The notes: generated by a model from the sequence alone, not told the origin. Positions 25,928 through 36,402 are shown, counted from the stretch's first letter. The stretch: 49,771 nucleotides of DNA from Gammaproteobacteria bacterium (GCA_016874135.1 VGVE01000012.1:1-49771); one strand, 5' to 3'. Numbers and translations are program-made.

Positions 25928-28660
25928 ATGAGCGAAACAGGATCCGAACAGGGCAGGGGAATCCTCCCGCGCAGTATCGAGGACGAGCTTCGCCAGTCCT
26001 ACCTGGACTATGCGATGAGCGTCATCGTCGGTCGTGCTTTGCCTGATGTCCGGGATGGCCTCAAGCCCGTTCACCGCCGTGTTCTTTTCACCATGAACGA
26101 GTTGAACAACACGTTCAACCGGCCCTATGTGAAGTCGGCGCGTATCGTCGGTGATGTAATGGGCAAATACCACCCGCACGGTGACAACGCGATCTATGAC
26201 ACCGTGGTGCGCATGGCGCAGTATTTTTCGCTGCGCTACATGCTGGTCGACGGACAAGGCAATTTCGGCTCCATTGATGGCGACCCGCCGGCGGCGATGC
26301 GTTATACCGAGGTGCGCATGTCGCGGCTCGCATCGGAGCTTCTCGCTGATCTCGACAAGGAAACGGTACCGATGGTACCGAACTACGACGATACGCTCGA
26401 GATGCCGGAAGTCCTGCCAACTCGCGTACCCAATCTGCTCGTCAACGGCAGCTCTGGCATCGCAGTGGGCATGGCGACCAACATTCCGCCGCACAACATG
26501 ACCGAAGTAGTGAGGGCGTGTATCGGCTTGCTCGATGACCCGACGTTGTCCATCGATGCGTTGATGGAGCATGTGAAGGGTCCGGATTTTCCTACTGCCG
26601 GCATCATCAACGGTCGCGCCGGCATCATCGAAGCGTATCGAACCGGACGTGGCCGCATTCTGGTACGGGCGCGGGCTACTGTTGAAACCGATGACAAAGG
26701 CGGGCGTGAAGTCATTGTCATTACCGAGATTCCCTATCAGCTCAACAAGGCGCGCCTGATCGAGAAGATCGCCCAGCTGGTGAAGGAAAAACGCATCGAA
26801 GGCATTTCTGAACTTCGGGATGAGTCCGACAAGGATGGGCTGCGCATCGTCATCGAGCTGCGTCGTGGTGAAAGTGGTGAGGTGGTGCTGAACAACCTCT
26901 ACGCCCAGACCCAGCTGCAAAGCGTGTTCGGCATCAACTGTGTCGCCCTCATCAACGGGCAACCACGAACGCTCAATCTCAAGCAGATGCTGGAAGCGTT
27001 TCTGCGCCACCGCCGCGATGTGGTTACGGCGCGGTCCATCTATCTGCTGCGCAAGGCGCGGGAGCGCGCACACGTCCTCGAAGGCCAGGCAGTTGCGCTG
27101 GCCAATATCGAAGAGGTCATTGATCTGATCCGCAAATCACCTTCGGCTGCGGAGGCGCGCACGGCGCTGATGGCCCGCGGCTGGGCCCCGGACACGGTGG
27201 TGAAGTTGCTCGAACGATCCGGCAGCGGCTCGAGCCGTCCGGAAAACCTCGGCGCGGAGTTCGGGCTTCGTGATGGTGCGTACTGGCTTTCTGAAGAACA
27301 GGCGCAGGCGATTCTTGATCTGCGGTTGCACCGTCTCACTGCGCTCGAACAGGACAAGCTCATCGCGGACTATCAGGAAGTACTCGACGAGATTGCCGAT
27401 CTGCTCGATATCCTGGGCTCGGCAGAGCGCCTCACCCGGGTTGTCAGAGAAGAGCTGGAAGAGGTTTGTGATGCCTACGGTGATAAGCGTCGCACCGAGA
27501 TCATTGCCGCCCAGGAAGACCTCACCATCGAGGATCTCATCATCGAAGAAGATCTGGTGGTGACGATTTCCCACCAGGGTTATGCCAAGACGCAGCCGCT
27601 CAAGGCCTACCAGGCGCAGAAACGGGGTGGCCATGGCAAGGCGGCGACGAAAGTCAAGGACGAAGACTTCGTCGAACACCTGCTCATCGCCAACAGCCAC
27701 GATACGCTGCTGTGTTTTTCCAATCAGGGCAAGGTGTATTGGCTCAAGGTGTACCAGATTCCGCAAGGCAGCCCCAGCGCCAAGGGGCGCCCCATGGTGA
27801 ACCTGCTGCCTCTCGGTGAAGGTGAGCGCATCACCGCCATCCTGCCGGTGAGGTCATATGACCAGAACCGGTTCGTGTTCATGGCTACCGCCAACGGCAA
27901 GGTGAAAAAGACACCACTTGAGCAGTTCTCACGGCCGCGTACCGCCGGGCTCATCGCCCTTGAACTTGATGGCGACAATACGCTCGTTGGTGTCGCGATC
28001 ACCGACGGATCGTGCGACATCCTGCTGGTGACGAGTTCCGGCAAGGCGACCCGGTTCAAGGAGTCGGATGTACGCGAAATGGGGCGCGGTGCGCGCGGTG
28101 TTCGCGGTATCCGGTTGCCAGCGTCGCAGAAAGTGATCTCGCTGATCATTCCGCAACCGAATGGTTATGTGCTCATCGCCTCGGAAAATGGCTATGGAAA
28201 ACGCACCCCTGCGACTGAGTTCCCTGTCAAAGGCAGGGGTGCACAGGGGGTGATCGCCATCCAGACTTCGTCGCGAAACGGCGCGGTGGTGGGTGCAGTG
28301 CAGGTGTTTGATGGTGATGAGCTGATGCTCATCAGCGATCAGGGCAAACTGATTCGCACCAAGTGTGGTGAGGTTTCCCTGCTTGGCCGCAATACCCAGG
28401 GGGTTCGACTCATCTACCTGCGACGTGGACAAAAACTCATCAGCGTGGAACGTATCGAAGAGCGTGAAGAGGATGAGTCCGGCGTGATTTCGGAACTGAC
28501 GTCGGGCGCCGATGCTTCAGCGTCCGTGCGCAGGGATCATGAATCCGCTTTGAGTGACGATGAAACCTCTGCAGATGGCGATGCAGATGATGCCCTCGAT
28601 GATGACGACCTCGATGACGCAGAAGACCTGGACGATGACCCAGATGATTCCCGTGACTGA
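25928..28660 (+). CDS. gyrA: DNA gyrase subunit A
   Basis: Breakage-reunion subunit of gyrase, 910 residues. The catalytic Tyr is Tyr126 (MRYTEV), equal to E. coli Tyr122. The quinolone-determining stretch reads [11 protein letters not shown]: Asn87 stands at E. coli Ser83 and Asp91 at Asp87. The GyrA box of the wrapping domain is QKRGGHGK (about residue 562), which separates it from ParC; blades with repeated G-x-x-x-x-x-I-x-L patterns follow. The C-terminal 60 residues become strongly acidic, with a run of Asp. The end overlaps the likely serC start by 8 bases. It opens a long rightward run to ihfB. Confidence 0.97.
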   Translation: MSETGSEQGRGILPRSIEDELRQSYLDYAMSVIVGRALPDVRDGLKPVHRRVLFTMNELNNTFNRPYVKSARIVGDVMGKYHPHGDNAIYDTVVRMAQYFSLRYMLVDGQGNFGSIDGDPPAAMRYTEVRMSRLASELLADLDKETVPMVPNYDDTLEMPEVLPTRVPNLLVNGSSGIAVGMATNIPPHNMTEVVRACIGLLDDPTLSIDALMEHVKGPDFPTAGIINGRAGIIEAYRTGRGRILVRARATVETDDKGGREVIVITEIPYQLNKARLIEKIAQLVKEKRIEGISELRDESDKDGLRIVIELRRGESGEVVLNNLYAQTQLQSVFGINCVALINGQPRTLNLKQMLEAFLRHRRDVVTARSIYLLRKARERAHVLEGQAVALANIEEVIDLIRKSPSAAEARTALMARGWAPDTVVKLLERSGSGSSRPENLGAEFGLRDGAYWLSEEQAQAILDLRLHRLTALEQDKLIADYQEVLDEIADLLDILGSAERLTRVVREELEEVCDAYGDKRRTEIIAAQEDLTIEDLIIEEDLVVTISHQGYAKTQPLKAYQAQKRGGHGKAATKVKDEDFVEHLLIANSHDTLLCFSNQGKVYWLKVYQIPQGSPSAKGRPMVNLLPLGEGERITAILPVRSYDQNRFVFMATANGKVKKTPLEQFSRPRTAGLIALELDGDNTLVGVAITDGSCDILLVTSSGKATRFKESDVREMGRGARGVRGIRLPASQKVISLIIPQPNGYVLIASENGYGKRTPATEFPVKGRGAQGVIAIQTSSRNGAVVGAVQVFDGDELMLISDQGKLIRTKCGEVSLLGRNTQGVRLIYLRRGQKLISVERIEEREEDESGVISELTSGADASASVRRDHESALSDDETSADGDADDALDDDDLDDAEDLDDDPDDSRD

Positions 28661-29735
28661 GCGCGCGCACAACTTTTCTGCAGGACCTGCGGCGTTACCC
28701 GCCGAGGTACTCGAACAGGCACGCGACGAGATGCTCGACTACCGCGGCACCGGCATGTCCGTGATAGAGATGAGCCATCGCAGTGATGCGTTCATCGAGA
28801 TTGCCGAGACGGCTGAAAAGGATCTGCGAGATCTCCTCGGAGTACCTGCCGACTACCACGTTCTCTTCCTGCAGGGTGGCGCTACACAGCAGTTTGCTGC
28901 CATTCCGCTGAACCTGCTCGGTGATAAGAACTCAGCGGCCTATGTGAATACCGGTGTGTGGTCGACGAAGGCCATTGAAGAAGCCGGCAAGTACTGCAGC
29001 GTGCGCATTGCCGCTTCAAGTGAAAGCACAAAGTTTGATCGCATTCCGGCTTATGCTTCGTGGCAGGTGGATGCAGGCGATGCGTACGTCCACATCTGTT
29101 CGAACGAAACCATCGGTGGTGTGCAGTTTCATGACCTGCCGGCCGTCAGCGTGCCGTTGGTTGCCGACATGTCCTCGGACATCCTCTCGCGTCCGATTGA
29201 TGTCAGCCGGTATGGGCTCATCTATGCAGGGGCGCAGAAAAACATCGGCCCCGCGGGGCTGGTACTCGTGATCGTTCACAAAGATCTGCTCGGTCGTGCC
29301 CGCAAAGACACGCCAAGCATGCTCGACTACAAGGTGCACTCCAAAGCCGGCTCCATGTCGAATACCCCGCCGACCTACGCGTGGTATCTCTCGGGACTCG
29401 TTTTCAAGTGGCTCAAGGCACAGGGTGGGCTCGCGAGAATGGCTGCGATTAACCGCCGCAAGGCGGAAACGCTCTATCACGCCATCGACAGCAGCAATTT
29501 CTATTCGGCTCCCGTCATCCGGGAGAATCGTTCGTGGATGAACGTCCCGTTCACGCTCGCCGATGCGAAACTCGACAAGGACTTTCTCAAGGGCGCTGAA
29601 GCACGACGCATGACACACCTGCCCGGCCATCGCAGTGTCGGTGGCATGCGGGCGAGCATCTACAACGCGGTGAGCCAGGACTCCGTGGATGCCCTGGTTG
29701 CGTACATGGCCGAGTTCGAGCGTGAGCACGGATAA
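28653..29735 (+). CDS. serC: Phosphoserine aminotransferase
   Basis: PLP enzyme of fold type I that makes phosphoserine from phosphohydroxypyruvate (and serves vitamin B6 synthesis through 4-phosphohydroxythreonine in the DXP route). About 360 residues. [14 protein letters not shown] is the family N-terminus, [13 protein letters not shown] binds phosphate, and the PLP lysine is in [13 protein letters not shown] (about residue 197). C-terminal [29 protein letters not shown] segment (29604-29664) is conserved. I take GTG 28653 as start, inside the end of gyrA; an ATG at 28644 is possible. pheA begins 14 bases before its stop. Together with serA in this window it gives two of three serine enzymes. 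Confidence 0.94.
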   Translation: MTERAHNFSAGPAALPAEVLEQARDEMLDYRGTGMSVIEMSHRSDAFIEIAETAEKDLRDLLGVPADYHVLFLQGGATQQFAAIPLNLLGDKNSAAYVNTGVWSTKAIEEAGKYCSVRIAASSESTKFDRIPAYASWQVDAGDAYVHICSNETIGGVQFHDLPAVSVPLVADMSSDILSRPIDVSRYGLIYAGAQKNIGPAGLVLVIVHKDLLGRARKDTPSMLDYKVHSKAGSMSNTPPTYAWYLSGLVFKWLKAQGGLARMAAINRRKAETLYHAIDSSNFYSAPVIRENRSWMNVPFTLADAKLDKDFLKGAEARRMTHLPGHRSVGGMRASIYNAVSQDSVDALVAYMAEFEREHG

Positions 29736-30810
29736 CGCCGAGCTCGAACCGCTGCGGCGCCGCATCGATGAGATCGACCGCCAGCTGATTGCGCTGCTCA
29801 ATGAACGTGCCCAATGCGCGCTCGACGTCGGGCATATCAAACAGGCGAAAGGTGGCGACGGCGCGTTTTTTTATCGACCCGAGCGGGTGGCGCAGATTCT
29901 CGACAAACTCGAGGCGCTCAATACCGGGCCGCTCTCGAATACGGATCTGGCGCACCTCTACCGCGAAATCCTCTCCTGCTGCCTGAACCTCGAACAACCG
30001 GTTTCTGTGGCGTATCTCGGACCAGCCGGCACCTACACCCAGGCAGCGACGATCAAGCAATTCGGCCACTTTGCACGCATCCGGCCGCTGACCTCCATCG
30101 ATGAAGTTTTCCGCGAAGTTGAATCAGGCGCCATGAACTACGGTGTGGTGCCCGTAGAAAACTCGACGGAAGGCATGGTCAATCACACGCTCGACTGTTT
30201 CATCTCGTCAACACTGAAGGTTTGCGCTGAAGTGGAGCTGCCGATTCACCAGTGCCTGATGCAGCGTCCGGATGAAGAGGGATTCGATGAGATCCTGAGT
30301 CACGCACAGTCTCTCGCTCAGTGCCGTTCCTGGCTGGATCAACATCACCCAGGCATCCCACGCACCGTTGTGTCCAGCAATGGTGAAGCGGCGCGGCTGG
30401 CAGGTGAACGCAGGGGCAAGGCTGCGGTCGCAGGAGAACAGGCTGCGGAGCTGTATGGACTGAAGATTATCGCCCGTAACATCGAAGATCGGCCTGACAA
30501 CAAGACCCGCTTCCTTGTGATCGGACAGCAAGATGTCGGGCCAAGCGGTTCTGACAAGACGTCCATCCTCGTGTCGACACGCAATGAACCCGGTGCACTG
30601 TTCCGGGTACTCGAGCCGTTGCAGAAACACGGGATCAGTCTCACCCGAATCGAAACGCGGCCGGCCCGGGATGGCAACTGGTCTTATGTGTTTTTCATTG
30701 ATTTTGATGGCCACGAAACCGATAGCCCGGTGAAAGCCGCACTCGACGCAGTTCGCAGCGTGGCGATGTCGGTACGTGTGCTCGGTTCCTATCCACAGGC
30801 ACGGTTGTGA
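29722..30810 (+). CDS. pheA: Bifunctional chorismate mutase / prephenate dehydratase (P-protein)
   Basis: Converts chorismate to prephenate and on to phenylpyruvate for phenylalanine. About 362 residues. AroQ chorismate mutase at residues 1-90 (LRRRIDEIDRQLIALLNERA), prephenate dehydratase from about 95 (VAYLGPAGTYTQAA; VENSTEGMVNHTLD; ENRARFLVIGQ-type segment as NKTRFLVIGQ), and an ACT domain at the end with SILVSTRNEPGALFRVLEPL and the ESRP-like LTRIETRPAR, the phenylalanine-binding site. Start is GTG at 29722 within serC. Stop overlaps hisC as GTGA. Confidence 0.95.
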   Translation: MSTDNAELEPLRRRIDEIDRQLIALLNERAQCALDVGHIKQAKGGDGAFFYRPERVAQILDKLEALNTGPLSNTDLAHLYREILSCCLNLEQPVSVAYLGPAGTYTQAATIKQFGHFARIRPLTSIDEVFREVESGAMNYGVVPVENSTEGMVNHTLDCFISSTLKVCAEVELPIHQCLMQRPDEEGFDEILSHAQSLAQCRSWLDQHHPGIPRTVVSSNGEAARLAGERRGKAAVAGEQAAELYGLKIIARNIEDRPDNKTRFLVIGQQDVGPSGSDKTSILVSTRNEPGALFRVLEPLQKHGISLTRIETRPARDGNWSYVFFIDFDGHETDSPVKAALDAVRSVAMSVRVLGSYPQARL

Positions 30811-31901
30811 ATTCGTCCAATATCAATCCATCGATCGCAGGACTCAGCCCTTACCAGCCCGGCAAACCCATTGATGAGCTGGCACGGGAACTCGGCATTA
30901 CCGACATCATCAAACTTGCCAGCAACGAAAATCCGCGCGGTCCCGGTGAACGGGTACGTGAAGCGCTGCGCGGCGTGTTTGACGGCTTGTCACTCTATCC
31001 CGATGGAGCCGGCTTTCGGCTGAAGAAGGCCATCGCTGACAAACTCGGGGTGAACGCGGCGCTGGTCACACTCGGCAACGGTTCCAATGATGTGCTGGAA
31101 CTTGCCGCGCGGGTTGCACTCGAGCCCGGCAGCGAAGCCATCGTTTCTGAACACGCTTTTGTTGTGTATCGGCTCGCAACCGTTGCCGCGGGTGCAACGC
31201 TGGTTACGGTCCCTGCGAAGAACTTTGGCGCCGACCTCGACGCCTTTCTTGCTGCAATTACGGCGAAGACACGCATCATCTTCATCGCCAACCCGAATAA
31301 CCCGACCGGAACCTGGGTAAAGCGCGATGCGCTCATTGCGTTTCTGGATGCGGTGCCTGCGCACGTGTGGGTGGTGCTGGATGAGGCCTATACCGAGTAT
31401 GTCGAGTTGCCGGATTTCCCGAATGGGTTGACCCTGACAGCGCAGTATCCAAACCTCATCGTCACGCGAACGTTTTCGAAAATTTACGGCCTCGCATCGC
31501 TTCGGGTAGGTTATGCGGTGAGTTCGCCTCAGTTCGCCGACCTGCTCAACCGCATCCGCATGCCATTCAACGTCAACAGCATGGCGCTCGCAGCGGCGGA
31601 GGCGGCGTTGTCGGACGATGAGTATGTGCTCCGATCCCGCGAGCTCAATCGCACTGGCATGGCCATGCTGGTGCAAGGGCTGGCCGAACTCGGGCTTGCG
31701 GTGATTCCATCTGCGGGCAACTTTATCGCGGTGGATGTCGGTCGTGAGGCTCGACCGGTGTACGACGCCTTGCTGCGCGAAGGTGTGATTGTCAGGCCCA
31801 TCGCTGAGTACGGATTGCCGCGGCATCTGCGGATCACCATTGGACTGCCGGCACAGAATCAGCGCCTGCTCGACAGCCTGCGCCGCGTCCTGGCGCGGTG
31901 A
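30807..31901 (+). CDS. hisC: Histidinol-phosphate aminotransferase
   Basis: PLP enzyme acting on imidazole-acetol phosphate in histidine synthesis; HisC2-type enzymes also handle aromatic transamination, which fits the position between pheA and tyrA. 364 residues. IKLASNENPRGP is the substrate-binding start, LGNGSNDVLEL binds PLP phosphate, ANPNNPTGTW and DEAYTEYV follow, and the Schiff-base lysine is in TRTFSKIYGLASLRVGY (about residue 224). The C-terminal Arg in PRHLRITIG binds the substrate phosphate or carboxylate. Starts with GTG in the pheA stop (GTGA); tyrA is 13 bases downstream. Confidence 0.93.
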   Translation: MNSSNINPSIAGLSPYQPGKPIDELARELGITDIIKLASNENPRGPGERVREALRGVFDGLSLYPDGAGFRLKKAIADKLGVNAALVTLGNGSNDVLELAARVALEPGSEAIVSEHAFVVYRLATVAAGATLVTVPAKNFGADLDAFLAAITAKTRIIFIANPNNPTGTWVKRDALIAFLDAVPAHVWVVLDEAYTEYVELPDFPNGLTLTAQYPNLIVTRTFSKIYGLASLRVGYAVSSPQFADLLNRIRMPFNVNSMALAAAEAALSDDEYVLRSRELNRTGMAMLVQGLAELGLAVIPSAGNFIAVDVGREARPVYDALLREGVIVRPIAEYGLPRHLRITIGLPAQNQRLLDSLRRVLAR

Positions 31902-31914
31902 GCCCGGGGCGGCA

Positions 31915-32730
31915 ATGAAAATCGCCATCGTCGGCACCGGCATGATAGGTGGCGCCGTTGCCCGTGCCGCACGGCGGCTGAGATCGGTGCGCGAAGTAAC
32001 CGGCGTTGATAATAACCCGGTACACGCCGCAGATGCCGTTCGCCTCGGCCTCGTGCAACGCATGCAGGCGGACGTACCGGACGATGCCGATATCGTCGTG
32101 ATCGCGACGCCAAGTGAGGCCATCGCCGACCGGGTCATCGAACTGCGCGACCACCGTGGTGTGATCATCGACGTAGGCAGCGTGAAAGGAGCGATTGTGA
32201 GTGCGGTGAGGGCCCGGCTCGGCTCGGCGCCACCCCGTTACGTTCCCTGTCATCCTCTGGCCGGTTCAGAAAAACACGGTCCCGCACATGCACCGGAGCA
32301 GCTTTTTCACGAACGCCTCTTGATCCTGACGCCGCTGCCGGAAACCGATCCCAGAGCGATCGCAACCGCTGAAGTTTTCTGGCGGGACCTCGGTTCGATC
32401 CTGCACACCATGCCACTCGAAGATCATGATCGAATACTGGCGCGCACCAGCCACCTGCCGCACCTTCTCGCCTTTGCATTCATGCACGGCATCGCCGATG
32501 AAGAATTGCGTTTTTCAGGTGGCGGCTTCCGGGACTTCAGTCGGATCGCCGCCTCGAGCCCGGAACTCTGGTGGAAGATTTTCGAGCTCAACCGCGACAC
32601 GCTGCTGGCGGCGGTAGACCGGTTTGACGCGGACCTGAAAGCGCTGCGGGAAGCGCTCGCCACGAACGATTCACGAACCGGGTTGCGCCTTCTGGCGGAA
32701 GCTGCTGATCGCCGCCGGAAGTTGCCGTGA
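31915..32730 (+). CDS. tyrA: Prephenate dehydrogenase
   Basis: Oxidises prephenate to 4-hydroxyphenylpyruvate for tyrosine. 271 residues with NAD-binding IAIVGTGMIGGAVA at the N-terminus, DVGSVKGAIV, the catalytic His region PCHPLAGSEKHGP (about residue 112) and the ATSHLPHLLA-like RTSHLPHLLAFAF (about residue 182) followed by GGGFRDFSRIAAS. In Pseudomonas the same locus holds a TyrA-AroA fusion; here the protein stops after the dehydrogenase and cmk follows directly, so the EPSP synthase gene is not at this locus. No ACT domain is present. The stop overlaps cmk as GTGA. Confidence 0.92.
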   Translation: MKIAIVGTGMIGGAVARAARRLRSVREVTGVDNNPVHAADAVRLGLVQRMQADVPDDADIVVIATPSEAIADRVIELRDHRGVIIDVGSVKGAIVSAVRARLGSAPPRYVPCHPLAGSEKHGPAHAPEQLFHERLLILTPLPETDPRAIATAEVFWRDLGSILHTMPLEDHDRILARTSHLPHLLAFAFMHGIADEELRFSGGGFRDFSRIAASSPELWWKIFELNRDTLLAAVDRFDADLKALREALATNDSRTGLRLLAEAADRRRKLP

Positions 32731-33419
32731 ATCAACGGGGATCAGAACCAGTGCAGAAAGTTGTGCCAGTCATTACCGTCGACGGGCCGAGTGGTTCCGG
32801 CAAGGGCACCCTCGCGGCGCTGATCGCCCGGGAGCTGGGCTGGCATCTGCTCGATTCCGGCGCGCTCTACCGGATCGTCGCGGCGGTTGGGATCGAGCGG
32901 CAGATCGATCTGAACAAAGGCGCCGCTCTTGCGGCCGTCACCGCCGGTCTGGACATCCAGTTCCACGACAATGGGGCGCGGGTCGACGGCAAGGAACTTG
33001 GCCTGCGCATCCGGGAAGAGGCGGTGAGCGCCGGTGCCAGCATCGTTGCCGCACATCCGGACGTGCGTCATGCGGTACTCGACCTGCAGCTGAAGCAGCG
33101 TCGACCGCCTGGTCTGGTGGCAGACGGACGCGACATGGGCACCGTCGTTTTTCCGGATGCACCGTTCAAGATTTATCTCGACGCAAGTCTCGAATCACGG
33201 GCTGAGCGCAGATATAAACAGTTGCTGGACAAGGGGTTAGCTGCTAACTTGCATCGGCTTCTGGCTGGCCTCCGGGAACGGGATCAGCGAGACAAGGGAC
33301 GTACGGTTTCACCGCTGAAGCCGGCTCCGGATGCCTTCATCATCGACAGCACGTCGCTTTCGATCCAAGCAGTACTGGCATTGTCACTGGAGCGGGCTCG
33401 CGCGATCGGCCTCATCTGA
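32727..33419 (+). CDS. cmk: Cytidylate kinase
   Basis: Phosphorylates CMP and dCMP with ATP. 230 residues. P-loop: [15 protein letters not shown] (about residue 18). [24 protein letters not shown] is the CMP-binding segment with its conserved Gly-Arg-Asp, and the LID arginines are in [27 protein letters not shown] is the typical late motif. Start is GTG in the tyrA stop; an alternative GTG lies at 32751. The order cmk-rpsA-ihfB is strongly conserved in gammaproteobacteria. Confidence 0.95.
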   Translation: MNQRGSEPVQKVVPVITVDGPSGSGKGTLAALIARELGWHLLDSGALYRIVAAVGIERQIDLNKGAALAAVTAGLDIQFHDNGARVDGKELGLRIREEAVSAGASIVAAHPDVRHAVLDLQLKQRRPPGLVADGRDMGTVVFPDAPFKIYLDASLESRAERRYKQLLDKGLAANLHRLLAGLRERDQRDKGRTVSPLKPAPDAFIIDSTSLSIQAVLALSLERARAIGLI

Positions 33420-33486
33420 CCGTACGAACGACAACCAACCACTTCAAGGAGCGTCCCGCCGGGGCCAGGGGCAATACACCAATTCC

Positions 33487-35175
33487 ATGTCCGAATCTTT
33501 TGCCGATCTTTTTGCCAAGAGCCTGGCCACCGTTGAAATGGCGCCAGGTGCCATCGTCACCGGAACCGTCGTCGACATCGACAGTGACTGGGTCACGGTC
33601 CACGCGGGTCTCAAGTCCGAAGGCGTGATTCCGCGCGCCCAGTTCCTCGATGACCAGGGCAACTTCAATCTGAACATCGGTGACCAGGTCAAGGTCGCAA
33701 TGGAAGGCGTCGATGACGGCTTTGGCGAAACCCGGCTCTCGCGCGAAAAAGCCAAGCGGGCCGAAACGTGGGACCGCCTCGAAGGTGCCCATCTCCATCA
33801 GAAAGCCGTGGAAGGCATTATCACTGGCAAGGTCAAAGGTGGCTTTACCGTCGACATTAGCGAAATCCGCGCCTTCCTGCCCGGTTCGCTCATCGACATC
33901 CGTCCATTGCGCGAAACGGCCCACCTCGAAGGCCGGCCGCTCGACTTCATGGTCATCAAGCTCGACCAGAAGCGTAACAACGTCGTGCTATCGCGCCGTG
34001 CTGTTCTCGAACAGGAGAACAGCGTCGAACGCGAAGCGCTGTTGTCGTCGCTGCAGGAAGGCATGGACGTCAAGGGTATCGTCAAGAACCTCACGGACTA
34101 CGGTGCGTTCGTGGATCTGGGTGGCGTCGACGGTCTCCTGCACATCACCGACATGGCCTGGAAGCGCATCCGTCATCCCAGCGAGATGGTCAACGTTGGC
34201 GATGAAGTGAACGTCCGTATTCTCAAGTTCGACCGCGAAAAGAACCGCGTCAGCCTTGGCATGAAACAGCTGGGCGACGATCCATGGACTTCAATTACAC
34301 GGCGTTATCCGGAAGGATCGCGCGTGCGTGCGACGGTTACCAACCTCACCGACTATGGCTGTTTTGCCGAGATCGAAGAAGGTGTTGAGGGTCTGGTGCA
34401 CGTGTCCGAGATGGACTGGACCAACAAGAACGTACATCCGTCGAAGGTGGTTTCAGTCGGCGATCAGGTCGACGTCATGGTCCTCGACATCGATGAGGAG
34501 CGACGCCGCATCTCCCTCGGTATCAAGCAGTGCCGGCCGAACCCCTGGGAAGAATTCAGCCTGCGTTACGCCAAGGGCGACCGTATCAAGGGAACGATCA
34601 AGTCGATCACCGACTTCGGCATCTTCATCGGCCTCGAAGGCAACATCGACGGTTTGGTACACCTGTCAGACCTCGCCTGGAACGAAGCTGGCGAAACTGC
34701 AGTGCGCCGCTACTCGAAGGGCGAAGAGATCGAAACGGTCATCCTCTCCGTGGACCCGGAACGCGAACGTATCTCCCTGGGTGTCAAACAGCTCGACCAG
34801 GATCCGTACTCGGATTACGTCGCGGCCAACGACCGCGGCAGTGTAGTCACCGGTAAAGTGGTTGAAGTGGGTGCCAAAGAAGCCTACGTGGAACTCGCAG
34901 CCGACGTGGTGGCGATTCTCAAGGCATCCGAACTCTCCGCGGATCACGTGGAAGACGCGCGCAACCTGCTGACGGTAGGCCAGTCGGTCGAAGTGAAGAT
35001 CATCAGTGTTGACCGTCGCAACCGCACTTTGGCCGTTTCCGTGAAGGAAAAAGACAAGGAATACAATCGTGCGGCCATGAATGAACTGCGTCGCAAGGAA
35101 GATGAGCGGGGTGGTGCCACGACACTTGGCGATCTCATCAAGGCCCAGATAGACCAGCGGTCCGTCGGCAACTAA
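33487..35175 (+). CDS. rpsA: 30S ribosomal protein S1
   Basis: Largest ribosomal protein, with six S1 RNA-binding repeats that deliver mRNA to the 30S subunit; 562 residues. The N-terminal [12 protein letters not shown] is the ribosome-binding helix. Repeats start at about residues 19 ([12 protein letters not shown]), 105 ([13 protein letters not shown]), 191 ([16 protein letters not shown]), 277, 364 and 451. The 67 bases between cmk and the ATG hold no Shine-Dalgarno close to the start: AAGGAG at 33448-33453 is 33 bases away. In E. coli rpsA is likewise translated without a normal site and is autoregulated. The frame is open upstream inside cmk but not family-like. Confidence 0.97.
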   Translation: MSESFADLFAKSLATVEMAPGAIVTGTVVDIDSDWVTVHAGLKSEGVIPRAQFLDDQGNFNLNIGDQVKVAMEGVDDGFGETRLSREKAKRAETWDRLEGAHLHQKAVEGIITGKVKGGFTVDISEIRAFLPGSLIDIRPLRETAHLEGRPLDFMVIKLDQKRNNVVLSRRAVLEQENSVEREALLSSLQEGMDVKGIVKNLTDYGAFVDLGGVDGLLHITDMAWKRIRHPSEMVNVGDEVNVRILKFDREKNRVSLGMKQLGDDPWTSITRRYPEGSRVRATVTNLTDYGCFAEIEEGVEGLVHVSEMDWTNKNVHPSKVVSVGDQVDVMVLDIDEERRRISLGIKQCRPNPWEEFSLRYAKGDRIKGTIKSITDFGIFIGLEGNIDGLVHLSDLAWNEAGETAVRRYSKGEEIETVILSVDPERERISLGVKQLDQDPYSDYVAANDRGSVVTGKVVEVGAKEAYVELAADVVAILKASELSADHVEDARNLLTVGQSVEVKIISVDRRNRTLAVSVKEKDKEYNRAAMNELRRKEDERGGATTLGDLIKAQIDQRSVGN

Positions 35176-35197
35176 GGTCACTGCGCGAAGGTCGAAG

Positions 35198-35243
35198 GTG
35201 TCACCTGCTGAAGGCCCTGGGTTGGGTTAACCAGAGGTGACAC
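35198..35243 (+). promoter_or_regulatory. Inverted repeat in the ihfB leader
   Basis: A perfect 9-base inverted repeat (GTGTCACCT / AGGTGACAC) encloses 28 bases, which themselves contain the palindrome GGTTAACC. It lies between the rpsA stop and the ihfB ribosome site. It could form an mRNA stem or be a DNA operator; IHF genes are known to be autoregulated, but no match to a specific site is claimed. Confidence 0.4.
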
Positions 35244-35270
35244 ATCGAGGTGCTGGGAAGGAGTGATTCG

Positions 35271-35615
35271 ATGACCAAGTCCGAGCTGATCGAACGGATC
35301 TGCGCACGGCAGGAGCAACTGCAGCCCAAGGATATGGAGCTGGCGGTGAAAACCATGCTGGAGCAGATGTCGATCTCCCTGTCGCAGGGGCAGCGGATTG
35401 AGATCCGCGGATTTGGCTCGTTTTCGCTCCACTACCGTGCACCGCGAATCGGACGCAACCCGAAGACCGGTGAGTCCGTCGGGCTCACCGGCAAATATGT
35501 CCCGCACTTCAAACCCGGCAAGGAGCTGCGCGAAGGCGTGAACGCGTTTGCAGTGGTGAACGGTTCGGCACCTGTGGCGACACATGAAGCGGATCCGGAT
35601 GATGAAGAGGATTGA
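35271..35615 (+). CDS. ihfB: Integration host factor subunit beta
   Basis: DNA-bending histone-like protein, the beta partner of IHF. 114 residues. The opening [10 protein letters not shown] is the family start, [25 protein letters not shown] covers the beta arm with the conserved R-x-x-R-N-P-K-T-G tip, and [12 protein letters not shown] follows. The last 15 residues form an acidic tail (DPDDEED) seen in several IhfB proteins. AAGGAG sits 8 bases before the ATG, which decides this start over an in-frame codon seven residues earlier. Confidence 0.95.
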   Translation: MTKSELIERICARQEQLQPKDMELAVKTMLEQMSISLSQGQRIEIRGFGSFSLHYRAPRIGRNPKTGESVGLTGKYVPHFKPGKELREGVNAFAVVNGSAPVATHEADPDDEED

Positions 35616-35674
35616 ACGCATTATGGCCGCCGCCGCGGTTGATGCGGGCTGACGGTTGATCAGATAAGGCCAGC

Positions 35675-35971
35675 ATGATGCAGTGGCTGAAACGGGTTGC
35701 CCTCCTTTGTCTTCTGCTCTGTGTTGCGGTATTCGCCATCGTGGCGGTTAACCAGGAGCCCGTGAAGCTCCGGTTTTTGATCTGGGAAACGCCGGAATGG
35801 AGTGTGTTCTGGTGGCTCCTGGCCGCGTTTGTCAGCGGTGGCCTGGTGGGACATCTGCTGGCGCTCTTCACCACCTTTCCGCTGCGTCTTGAAAACAGGC
35901 GGCTGCTCAAAGCTGCCGAGAGTGGCGGGACATCCAAATCGGTCAGCACATCCCCGACCGATCAGGCCTGA
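35675..35971 (+). CDS. LapA-family (DUF1049) small inner membrane protein
   Basis: A 98-residue protein with two membrane helices (VALLCLLLCVAVFAIVAV and VFWWLLAAFVSGGLVGHLLAL) and a basic/neutral cytoplasmic tail. The pair NQEPVKLRFLIWE between the helices is characteristic of LapA, which acts with LapB in lipopolysaccharide assembly and LpxC control. LapB normally follows; here the next gene is ComEA-like and LapB is missing from the locus. Start is one of two consecutive ATG codons. Confidence 0.8.
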   Translation: MMQWLKRVALLCLLLCVAVFAIVAVNQEPVKLRFLIWETPEWSVFWWLLAAFVSGGLVGHLLALFTTFPLRLENRRLLKAAESGGTSKSVSTSPTDQA

Positions 35972-36123
35972 TCCCGCCGGTGCTGATGCGACGGTGCAGC
36001 GGTCGTGTGGCGAAACACGTACCTTCTTTGATGGCAAAAACCGATAACGTCCCAGGCGACTCACCGTCAGTAGTGCGTCGAACCTTGTCTGACACTGGCT
36101 GCCCACATCAAAGGAGCATCAGC

Positions 36124-36402
36124 ATGCAGATCAGGACCCGTGTACGGATTGTCGCATTCATCGGCGGTTGTCTGTTTTTCTCCCCGGTTTCTGCGGAAGA
36201 AGCGGTGAGTGTCAAGGTAAACACGGCCAGCGCCGAAGAAATCGCCACGGCACTCGTCGGTGTTGGCCTCACCAAGGCGCAGGCTATTGTTGAGTATCGC
36301 GAGGCCAATGGCGCGTTCCAGGATTTGTACGAGCTGGAAAACGTCAAAGGCATCGGTACACGAACCATCGACCGCAACGAATCCCGCATCCGGGTGAAGT
36401 AA
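36124..36402 (+). CDS. ComEA-like exported helix-hairpin-helix protein
   Basis: A 92-residue protein with a signal peptide (VRIVAFIGGCLFFSPVSAEE, cut likely after Ala about residue 24) and one helix-hairpin-helix DNA-binding domain: VNTASAEEIATALVGVGLTKA, YREANGAFQDLYELENVKGIG. The family binds transforming DNA in the periplasm, though short stand-alone members may have other roles. AAAGGAG lies upstream of the ATG and supports the start at 36124. A ComEA-like gene lies next to wbpM in P. aeruginosa; here it is on the other side of the polysaccharide genes. Confidence 0.85.
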   Translation: MQIRTRVRIVAFIGGCLFFSPVSAEEAVSVKVNTASAEEIATALVGVGLTKAQAIVEYREANGAFQDLYELENVKGIGTRTIDRNESRIRVK

